The notes beneath the pieces are model-generated. The model did no database searches. It was given only the letters and a program-made list of their open reading frames with translations, and was not told where the DNA came from. Of a DNA stretch of 64,000 nt, positions 37,432 to 46,334 are shown piece by piece. The number at the start of each line of letters is the position of its first letter. Positions within the stretch are counted from its first letter, which is position 1. The stretch lies in assembly GCA_964036045.1 (NCBI GenBank), contig OZ038381.1, positions 155,328,352 through 155,392,351 on the forward strand. The letters are read 5' to 3'. The stretch comes from Eutreptiella sp. 'Long Island Sound 2002' (lineage: Eukaryota; Euglenozoa; Euglenophyceae; Eutreptiales; Eutreptiaceae). The position numbers were made by a program, and so were the translations under genes.

Positions 37432-40400
37432 CGGAGCCCCTGCAGCCAAGGGCCCCAGCTAGGGTGGTTGCAGGATGGTGTCGTGCGAAGCGCCACACCA
37501 TCCCAATCGGGAGTCGGTAAGCACAAAGGGACTGCCACGGGCGGAAGGCCCGGTCCGGCACCCAGTCGCGGTGGCGGGGTGCGAGCAAGTGAAGGCACGA
37601 ACCCTTGTACCCGTCCATCCTTCGCGACCAAAAATGTGTTTGATGTACTTCAAGATCTATCCGAGAGTATCGGGGGATCACCCGGACCGCAGCTGGATGC
37701 TGCAGATGGGCAGCCTGAGCCCATTGTCCACGACCTGCACCAGTCGCTTGTTGAGCTTCTGGAACGGCCGGGGATCCTGAGCTTGCACGCCGTGCGCCGT
37801 GTTGGGCGTGAGCGGCAGTTGTATCTTAAGGTCCGTGCCTTATGTGGGGAAGTGGAAAAGGTCTTCGACGTATTTGTCGACACGGGAGCACAGGTCAGCT
37901 TGGTCAAGGCTGGCCTACTTCCACCAGAGTGTTTGACCGACAGTCGGAAACCAGTCAGGCTGAGGGTGGCGAACGGCCAGTACATGGTGGGAGGCACGAA
38001 GGAAGCGGCCATCGGGCTGCAGTTCGTGAACCATCGTGAGCTGAGTCGCCCAGACCTCGGCAAGGAAATCCTCCTGCACGGTCGCTTCTACGAGGCCGAG
38101 ATGGACTGGGACATGATCGTTGGGTACGACTTCATGATGGAGACGGACTCCGGCGTCCTCCCGGTCCAGGCCTCCATGACCCTGTACCAGGACGACCAGC
38201 TCTCGTGGCTTTCGTCACCTGAGCACCATGTGGAATGCCAATGGATCCACCCGGAACGCAATCAGCTCAAAGTGGCCGCGCTGGACACTGAGCCCACTGG
38301 GCCAGCAAACCAGGAGTACGGCGTAATGCCGGAAGTGGCGAGCCGAGTGGTCGCGGACCTGGGAGCTTCCGATCTGGCCCTGGATGCGTTCTCTTCAGGA
38401 ACCTCTGCCCATCTGCCAGTTTGTGAGAAGTACTGGAGCGCACAGGACTCCGCGTGGAAGAAGCACTGGGGTCCGCATCAGGGATTGATGTGGATCCATT
38501 GCCCCCGTTGGGACATTCCAAGAGCAATAGCGAAGATTCGCAAGGACCGCTCCAAGGCAGTGCTGGTTGTTCCTATGGGATGCACCGAGGAGGAAAGTAG
38601 CCGACATCGGGTAGTCTCATTTACCAACATGACCTTAAACAAGGTCGTCCTACCGGCTGGAGGGAGTGTCTATCAGGACGCTAAGGGACAGCCCATGCCA
38701 CCCCAGAGATGGCCAACGGAATTCCACTATGTGGATGGGGGCCTTGATCAGGCCGAAGCCACTGATTTCGTGTGTGTCAACCGCATCGTAGCGGAGCCTT
38801 GGAGGCAATGCTTTGTGGTTCCCCCTGTTGACATCGGAGAATCGGAAGACCCCCTCACTGAAGAGGAGTTGGATCTGGTTCAGGGGTATCTGGATCAGCC
38901 CTTTCACGACTGGGGAAACCAGCGTGAGGGCAAAGGCCAGGATAAAGCCTGGTGGGAAGTGGACTCGATTGTCTCTGGTTCCTATGATGGGGATACCTTC
39001 GTTCGGAGGGTACCGGACCACATGTCCAGCCAGGACGAGCCAATCGGGGGTAACCCACCCACCTACGGCGACCTATTCCGAGGCAAGACCAGAGATGGTC
39101 CATTGGGCCACCTGGGAAGACCGCCTGAGCCGAAGACGAGCGGGGTCGCTACCCCTCAAGTAAGCTCCGTGGTCCAGGTGCCCGGAAAAGCCAAGGCAGA
39201 GTCCGATGATTGCCCCAAGATCCAGGCATTGAGGGCCAGGCTGAAGCAGAAGTATAGTGACACCTTCTTCAGCGGAAAGCCTGTGTTTCCTGCACCGGTG
39301 CGTGGACCGTATGGCGAGGCCAAGATACGACTGAAACAGGACCCGCGTGTGTATCGACACCGGGAGTTTGCCCTGAGGGGCGAGAGGAAGGAGGCCATGG
39401 AGAAGATCCTCCGTGACTTCATCGAGAGAGGCTGGCTTGAGCCCTGCCACTCCGAGTGGGCCTCTCCGTGCTTCGTCGTCCCCAAGAAGGTAGCCGGTGA
39501 GTGGCGGCTCGTGGTCGACTACCGCGGCCTAAACGCCCAAACGCAGCACGACAGCTATACGCTGCCCCTCATTGAGGACATGCTGCAAAAACAACACCGG
39601 CGGAGGATCTTCACGGTGATTGACCTGAAACATGGTTATCATCAGATGCCTCTCGCCGAGGAGTCCCGTGCCTGCACAGCCATGAGCACCCCACTTGGAC
39701 CTCTCCAGTGGAAGGTGATGCCCATGGGCGTTACCAACGGCAATGCGGCTTTTCAGCGGATGCTGGAGAACCTGCTTGAGCCGGTGCATGACTGTGCGGA
39801 CCCCTTCGTGGACGACGTGATCATCGCGTCCGGGGACCCCAGTATGAGCTACGAGGAGCTCCTGGAGGCACATGAGAGGGACGTCACTCGAGTGCTGGAC
39901 CTTCTGGTTCGGCACAAACTCACGGGCAGCAGTGACAAGGCCACCATTGCGGTAAGCGAGGTGGTCTTCGCTGGCCACGTAGTCGGGAACGGGCAGCGAA
40001 AGCCCATACCTGGCAAGGTGGCTTCGATTGAGCACTGGGAAAAGCCCAAAACGGTCTCTGAGCTACGGGCGTATCTGGGGTTCTGCAACTACTACTCGGG
40101 GTATATCAAGATGTATGCCGAGTATGCAGCCCCCATGACGACCATGCTCATGGGCAACCGAGAGGAGACCAAGAAGGGGTCCAAGAAGGCTCTGGTCTGG
40201 ACTGCTGAGTCCGACCGTGCCTTTGAGGGGATGAAGCAGGCGCTGCTATCCGCAGTGGGTCTGCACCTCGTGGATCCTGACCGAGGGTTCGTCCTGCGCA
40301 CCGATGCTTCCGACTACACCGTTGGCGCTGTGTTGGAGCAAGTGCTTGACGATGGGAGGCACGTGCCCGTGGCCTTCTGGAGCCGAGTCCTGGCGGAAGG

Positions 40401-42408
40401 CCAGAGACGGACATGGACGCCCCGAGAAAAGGAGGCGTATGCCATCGTCATGGCTCTCAGGAAATGGGCTGGATACATAGCCCTCCATCCCGTCACCGTC
40501 TGCACTGACCATCAGAGTCTGCAGTCGTGGCACAAGGAGCACGTGGACACCCCCTCTGGTCCCGCCTCCCGACGGGCAAGATGGCATGAGACCTTGGCCA
40601 AGTTCGACCTCACGGTTGTGTATATTCCTGGAAAGGATAACACCGTGGCGGACTGTCTCAGCAGGTGGGCCTATCCCGCCAGCAAGGGCATGACGCATAT
40701 CTCTGCCCATGGCAATGAGGCTGAGACCGCTGAGGCCAAGAGGATCATTGAAATGGAGCGCCTGATGGAGGAGGAGGGTGTAACATGCTTCGTCGTCATG
40801 GCTGCGGATGCCCCCCTCGGAACGAGGATGGGCAGAGCGGTCAGAGTACTCGCCCCTGCTGGAGCTGAGTCCGACAAGCACCTCTTCCCTGAGTCTTGCC
40901 TCCAGGACGACTGGACCGACGACTACGCTAAGTCTGAGGCCTTTGCGGCCGAGTATAGGGCTGTAACCGACCCTGACGACGGGCAGAAGTGGCCAAAGGG
41001 GCTGACTGAGGAAGATGGCAAGCTCTACCGGAATGGTAAGCTGCTAGTACCGGAGTCCCAGGTGCTCGAGCTGTGCGAGGCTTGGCACCACCACATGCTG
41101 CACCCGTGGGTCAAGAAGCAAGCCCTCGACATGCAGCGCCGGTTCGAGATCGACCATATTGGTCTCTACACCGCCATCAAGAAGGTCAGGAAGGGTTGCT
41201 CGGTCTGTCAGGCCTGCAATCCCGATAACCGGAACGTCAAGGGGGAAGCCCAATGGACCCCGGTTCCTGACCAGCCCATGGAGAGCGTGGCCATGGACGT
41301 CTTCTCCATGCCCGAAGTGCACATTGGCAAGGAGACCTTTGACTGTGTGGTTCTTTGTGTGGACCGCCACAGCGGCTACGTAGTAGCCGTTCCGGCACGC
41401 AAAAAGGGGTTGCTTGCCAAGGAAGTGGCAGTCATGATGATTCGTCATTGGCTGACCGTCTTTGACATCCCCCGCACCATTTGCAGTGACCGAGGGCCCG
41501 AGTTTACTGGTGGCTGGTTCAAGGCCATGTGTTCCCTCATGGGAATACGTCATGCCAAGAGCGTCGCCTATCTCAGCCGGTCTAACGGCCGTGCTGAAGT
41601 GGCTGGACGGCAGCTGTTCGAGAAGCTGCGCAAGATTCACATCACCAATCCACGTCGGAACTGGTTTGAGGAGATGTGGCCCGCTCTGAAGGCCCATCAT
41701 GACACCCCCACGCCGGGTGGTTTGTCCCCTCACCAGATTCTGTTCGGCAGGGACCCCCTGGGTCGGGGACTTCCCTTGTCTGGTGATGGCATGGCCATGG
41801 ATGCCAAGGAATTCTTCGCGCGGCAAGAGCAAACGGCGCGGGACATCCGCCAGCAGCTCGAGAAGGAGCATGCTGAGCGTCAGAAGTCTGCCCCGAGCTC
41901 GACAGCGCAGAAGTTCAGGGTGGGAGACCCGGTGTGGGTGATCAGACCCCGCCCTATGGGCACCCACCGCACCAAAACCTGGTTCACACCTGGAGAGGTG
42001 GTCCGCAGGATTGGTGAGGACACCTACCGCATCAAGGTGGGTCACGGACAGTTCCGAGAGCGCCACGAGAGTCAACTCCGTGTGCGGGAACCCGACCTCC
42101 GTGGCCAACATGTGTCCCTGAGCTATGCCGCACATGAGGCTGATTCGGAGGACGACTATGCTGAGCAGGACGACTATACAGTCGAGAAGATCCTGCCTCA
42201 GCGTCCGAACGCCTCGGCACCCGGAGGTCTGGAGTTCAAGGTTCGTTGGCGAGGCTATGGGCCGTCCCACGACACCTGGGAACCCGTCTCCTCGTTCGTG
42301 CCGCGGGTTAATACTCCCTTCATGGAGTATATCCGCAAGCACAAGACCAAGATCCATGTCTCGGACTTGGCAGCACTCACCCGGGCGATTGCAGCCAGGG
42401 GTGCCTGA
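37432..42408 (+). CDS. Element B Pol polyprotein (protease, Dam-like, RT, RNase H, integrase, chromodomain)
   Basis: Open and intact; the first usable start counted here is TTG 37468 (1646 residues), but it probably continues from gag by readthrough. Protease: FVDTGAQ, Asp138. Dam-like domain ~292-400: LALDAFSSG, MWIHCPRWDIPRAIAKIRKD, AVLVVP. RT ~590-830: VVDYRGLNAQTQHDSYTLP, FVDD with Asp782/783. RNase H: Asp946 (RTDASDYTVG), EKEAYAIVMAL, CTDHQSL, NTVADCLSR. Integrase: HHHMLH/CSVCQAC zinc site, catalytic Asp1277, Asp1341 and Glu1377 (35 residues between the last two). Chromodomain ~1569-1632: DYTVEKIL, VRWRGYGPSHDTWEPVSSF. Ends TGA. This looks the most likely active pol in the window. Confidence 0.93.
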   Translation, partial: RSPCSQGPQLGWLQDGVVRSATPSQSGVGKHKGTATGGRPGPAPSRGGGVRASEGTNPCTRPSFATKNVFDVLQDLSESIGGSPGPQLDAADGQPEPIVHDLHQSLVELLERPGILSLHAVRRVGRERQLYLKVRALCGEVEKVFDVFVDTGAQVSLVKAGLLPPECLTDSRKPVRLRVANGQYMVGGTKEAAIGLQFVNHRELSRPDLGKEILLHGRFYEAEMDWDMIVGYDFMMETDSGVLPVQASMTLYQDDQLSWLSSPEHHVECQWIHPERNQLKVAALDTEPTGPANQEYGVMPEVASRVVADLGASDLALDAFSSGTSAHLPVCEKYWSAQDSAWKKHWGPHQGLMWIHCPRWDIPRAIAKIRKDRSKAVLVVPMGCTEEESSRHRVVSFTNMTLNKVVLPAGGSVYQDAKGQPMPPQRWPTEFHYVDGGLDQAEATDFVCVNRIVAEPWRQCFVVPPVDIGESEDPLTEEELDLVQGYLDQPFHDWGNQREGKGQDKAWWEVDSIVSGSYDGDTFVRRVPDHMSSQDEPIGGNPPTYGDLFRGKTRDGPLGHLGRPPEPKTSGVATPQVSSVVQVPGKAKAESDDCPKIQALRARLKQKYSDTFFSGKPVFPAPVRGPYGEAKIRLKQDPRVYRHREFALRGERKEAMEKILRDFIERGWLEPCHSEWASPCFVVPKKVAGEWRLVVDYRGLNAQTQHDSYTLPLIEDMLQKQHRRRIFTVIDLKHGYHQMPLAEESRACTAMSTPLGPLQWKVMPMGVTNGNAAFQRMLENLLEPVHDCADPFVDDVIIASGDPSMSYEELLEAHERDVTRVLDLLVRHKLTGSSDKATIAVSEVVFAGHVVGNGQRKPIPGKVASIEHWEKPKTVSELRAYLGFCNYYSGYIKMYAEYAAPMTTMLMGNREETKKGSKKALVWTAESDRAFEGMKQALLSAVGLHLVDPDRGFVLRTDASDYTVGAVLEQVLDDGRHVPVAFWSRVLAEGQRRTWTPREKEAYAIVMALRKWAGYIALHPVTVCTDHQSLQSWHKEHVDTPSGPASRRARWHETLAKFDLTVVYIPGKDNTVADCLSRWAYPASKGMTHISAHGNEAETAEAKRIIEMERLMEEEGVTCFVVMAADAPLGTRMGRAVRVLAPAGAESDKHLFPESCLQDDWTDDYAKSEAFAAEYRAVTDPDDGQKWPKGLTEEDGKLYRNGKLLVPESQVLELCEAWHHHMLHPWVKKQALDMQRRFEIDHIGLYTAIKKVRKGCSVCQACNPDNRNVKGEAQWTPVPDQPMESVAMDVFSMPEVHIGKETFDCVVLCVDRHSGYVVAVPARKKGLLAKEVAVMMIRHWLTVFDIPRTICSDRGPEFTGGWFKAMCSLMGIRHAKSVAYLSRSNGRAEVAGRQLFEKLRKIHITNPRRNWFEEMWPALKAHHDTPTPGGLSPHQILFGRDPLGRGLPLSGDGMAMDAKEFFARQEQTARDIRQQLEKEHAERQKSAPSSTAQKFRVGDPVWVIRPRPMGTHRTKTWFTPGEVVRRIGEDTYRIKVGHGQFRERHESQLRVREPDLRGQHVSLSYAAHEADSEDDYAEQDDYTVEKILPQRPNASAPGGLEFKVRWRGYGPSHDTWEPVSSFVPRVNTPFMEYIRKHKTKIHVSDLAALTRAIAARGA

Positions 42409-43860
42409 TCAGCGCCCCGAGCTCTCCCCTGATGCATCTTGAGCGGCTGTGAGGTCGACGGATCGTCCCTTACTTGCTTGCTCTCTTCCATCTTTCGGTG
42501 ACCTGCCATCAGAGTGGCCATATACCCCCCCCTGCTGAATCCAGAGGAGGATGGCCCCTCTCTTCTTCTATTTGTCACTCTCCCCCCTGCTGAATCCTTG
42601 GGAAACCAGGTAGGGCGACTGACCTTCATATTTCTGAGCTCTTGGGGCCTTGAAGCGCATACGTCGTTGCGCAACGGATGCCGCTGTCATGGGCATTGCA
42701 ATTTCTTTGGTGTGTGGTCTGGTCCCATGACACTTGCGGGATCCAGACCAGTCTACGTGTGTCAGCTGACTATATATGGCCTGAACTCAGGCGTTTTCTT
42801 GTCCACCCTCCTGCATATGCCTTATCCTAACCGGGGCGTGGTTTGGCGCTCTGTTCGGAGTGTGTTTACACGCCTATTTACCCCGCTTGTTGCTTTTTTT
42901 TCTGTTCCCCAGGATATGTGCATCTGTATGTTTAGTGTTGTCCGCCCATCACTGAGGAATGAACTGTGTTTTTCCCCCCCGAGGGGATGCGAATCGTAAT
43001 ACAAGGCGCCCTGAGTCGCCGTTTACATGCTTATACGTAAGGTCCAGCCTGGACCAGTACCTAAGTACAGATTCTTCTGTTTCAGTGCCTGTGATACCGT
43101 GTGCCCTATTCGCTGTGATGTGGAGATCCTGATGGCGCCAGGCGGGAAGCCCAGTTGCCTGACTACACTCCCAGCGGTCCGCCACTGTCAGTCCCAGTGT
43201 GAGCCTGCCGACTCGCAGACGCACTTGCAGTCGGATGGGGAAGGTTTGCCTGGGAAACTGGTGGTTTGAGGAGTCGACGCCTCCGGCCCCACTGCATTAG
43301 GACTCCCTCATGTATGGCCTTCGTGGTAATAGGGCGAGGGAAAAGACGGCCTTGATGCCCGATCCGTTAAGGAGGAGCTCGTTCGGCTGTACCACTCTGG
43401 ACTCGCGTCGTGGATATGGACATGGTGCGCCCGAGGAAGGACCCGTGGGGACTCTCCCCCAGCCGGCGGGCCTTCGGAAGCTTGGGTTAGCCTGATGGAT
43501 CTTTGTGGTCGCTTTCGACCTGTGGGACCACCTCGGTCGTCGTGTGACGCCTATGTTGGCCGTGTATGCCACTGCCACTGTGGTGGTGACCGTTGCAGCC
43601 GGCACCCGGTGCGCCTGGTATGGGTTAACGGGTCCTTTGGATGCCGAACAATCGCCGCCAGGACCCGGGACTTGATACTTGATACTATACTTGCAGTTAC
43701 TAACAGCTACAGCACCCCACCTGTCTTACTGTGGGATTTGGGCAGCCTAACCTGCGAATCAGCCTGAAGTGAGGATGTGACACCCCCCCCCTTCAGGAAA
43801 TGGTCCTGGGTACCCGCTGCCATGCGTGGGTGTTATCGAGCCCCTCCCAGGGTTTGCTCT
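42409..43860 (+). other. Element B 3' untranslated region
   Basis: 1.45 kb without coding character. 42409-42755 matches A 4150-4496, and 42756-43871 matches A 6711-5566 in inverted orientation. Pyrimidine runs occur near 42890-42905 and at 43782-43792 (C tract). Confidence 0.8.
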
Positions 43861-43871
43861 AAGGAGGGGGG
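43861..43871 (+). promoter_or_regulatory. Polypurine tract of B
   Basis: AAGGAGGGGGG directly before the 3' LTR start TGAAGCGG. Confidence 0.85.
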
Positions 43872-43970
43872 TGAAGCGGTACCCAGAACCCCATGGCTAG
43901 GGTAGGGCATACAACCGGTCTCCGGTCCACTAACCCCATGTACGGAAGGGAAGACGCCCGTTGACGCCCG
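43872..43970 (+). repeat. Element B 3' LTR, first 99 bp
   Basis: Matches 29733-29831 exactly in length, then is cut by C after GACGCCCG. It resumes at 57178. Confidence 0.92.
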
Positions 43971-46334
43971 TGAAGCCGGTTCGGACCCCCGTGGCCGTCT
44001 TTGGGTCATTTGGGGTGTGTATCTATGCTCCGGCAAGCCGCCATTGGCTGATATCATACTCTTCCATCCACCTGAACTAACCCGATGTGATAGTGTGATA
44101 GGTTTGGCCATTCCGGCTACGAGCGGCCATATTCAGTACCGAGGCACCGCCGGCGGAGATTTATATATCGGAATATCAGGAATCAACAGGGTTTTATTAT
44201 CATAATGTTTCCGTAATTTTTGAGCCTTTAGTTCTAATGGTCAATGTATCGGCGACTGTCAGTTGGCTCGCGATTTGGCGGTAAGCGATTGGTTAACTGT
44301 TATTGCCAGATATTTTGGCGGAAACTCCGATGAAGGGTCAGATTTCTTCAGTAAAGGGTTCGTTGCTTCCGCAATTTTCTAAATAAGCACTCGAAATTTT
44401 AATCTGAATTTTTCGCGATGTCGAAATTGGATTTTTGACTTCGACATCGCCGCACTTGATTTGGTCTTCTTCGAGTGATCATACTCTTTTCCCTATGCCC
44501 GAATCAGGTTTCCCTTATACTTGCCACCCATTTGACTTGGAGATATAAGGGAAACAAAAGTGAATCGTGGGACCACTTTGAAGGGCCATATCTACGCGCG
44601 AGTGTGAGGAGAGAGAATAAGGAAGGTTGGGTTGCAAGCGCCTTAGTCTCAACTTAATTTAGAAAGCATCAAACGCCTTTGGTGTGTACGCATGCCCAGT
44701 ATAGGAAGGGATAATGGTCAAGAGGGTAGAAAGTGATACACAACTCTTGGACCGTGCAACCGAATATTTTATTGTGACTTTCGAGTGTACCGCATGAGTG
44801 TTGGGGGTGCATAGCATCTTTCCTTGGGTTCCTACGTATTTTTAACGTGAAGTTATGTCCATGGAGGGTCATGGCATATCATGGTGGGAGCCACTTTTGA
44901 GGGTATTGTTATATGCATGGTATATGTCTTGATATGCTCACGCCCATGTTATATATCTTCGTGTGGCCGAAGAGATGGGGAGCCATACGTGACAAGGGCT
45001 TTACCCATGTCCCAATTGTGGAAGTCAAAGCGCTAGACTAAGTCTACCGCGTATGTATTGCTCATGGTATGTTTGGCAAAGAGATCCATGAGTGCACTCC
45101 CATTTTCATGGGGCATGTAGATATGAGTGGCGAAGGTATCTCCATGCGCCCGATTGGGGGTCCAAGTGGGGGAATTGTTCGCAAATGGTTCCAATCATTT
45201 GTGTATTGAACCATGAGCGGATATCATGGGTGAGCATAGAGATATACTATCATGACAACTTTGTATTTGGACATGTTTTCATGTTTTTGACCTCATTTTA
45301 TGCTCATTTTTGTGTTTTATGTGCTCAACTGGTCGGCTAACAGTAAAGTGCCTAGAGATCCGTGAACTATGGTATGTTGCTCATATGTTGGCATATGCTT
45401 CAGTGTTGTACCTCACCATATGCCAGATCGCGTGATCACTTTGGCTTGGCACACGAGGCCTCACAAAATTAGGTCTCAAACTCATGAGCTGACTTGTGAA
45501 GCATGTCCTGTACATAACCGGAGGGGCTTCGGAGCCAATGATGGGATATTCTTGGGCATGGACCTTTGGTCTATATCACCCTTGTATATTACTTTCCGGT
45601 TTGACACATGCATGGAGCATTTGGGTATTTGCCGTATGCATTTTTGAGTATATAATTGAACATTGGGCACTATGGTGTGTTTTGCCTGATTTTGTTAGGT
45701 TGTGAGGTCATCTTCATGGGGCAGTTCTCCAAGCCAATTCGACTCCAAGTCCATCCAAGTATATGTCAGGGCAGGGCATGGTCCTGAGTGCCACTCTAGG
45801 CCATGACACGCCACCTCCCCTTTTGGGCTAGGATTTATAAGCTTGGGAGTGAACACATTTTTGGGGTTTATGCAGTGACTTGTGATACATGGCATTCAGC
45901 CATCTCATTTGACCTGGTTCAGGGCAACATGTTGGTGAGTCAGGGGAAGGTCTTGAGTCCAGGGAATGAGGGGTTTATGGCGATGAATGTGTATGTTTAC
46001 CTCTTTCCTCAACGTTGCTTTATTTGTGTTCATATGCCAATTTCAGGGCTTTCTTCCTTGGTGCAATTCTTGTACATGCCCGCCACCGTGAGACGACCGG
46101 TGTGCTGAACGGAAGCCCGCAGCCTGATTTGGATTGTGAATTGGGTTATTGCTGTATTTGTGGGATCTGGTTGCTATTCAGGGTTGAAGGAGGATTACAT
46201 TTTCTATATTTTTGGATTTTGGACCCTGGTCTTTGAGGATTTTGAGAAATGCAATCGTTGATCCGGAGTAAATCAGCAGGGGTAACCGGCGGAAGGGGCA
46301 CAGCGGGGGCCGGTCCTGGTAGGGACCTTCTTTA
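43971..46334 (+). repeat. Element C 5' LTR (2364 bp)
   Basis: Direct repeat of 54816-57173. It has the TATA block GGAGATTTATATATCGGAAT near 44155-44174 and the inverted repeat GATGTCGAA ... TTCGACATC at 44417-44448, as in B's LTR. The last 86 bases contain an ATG (46249) whose frame continues into gag. None of the other short open frames is supported. Confidence 0.93.
44417..44448 (+). repeat. Conserved LTR hairpin
   Basis: 9-bp arms GATGTCGAA/TTCGACATC. Also present at 30161-30192, 55255-55286 and 57507-57538, in the LTRs of both B and C. Confidence 0.75.

Noticed and set aside
41044-42357. 437-aa minus-strand open frame over B integrase
   Set aside because: Antisense to a conserved integrase/chromodomain with intact catalytic residues. 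The same antisense opening occurs over A, as expected from codon bias.
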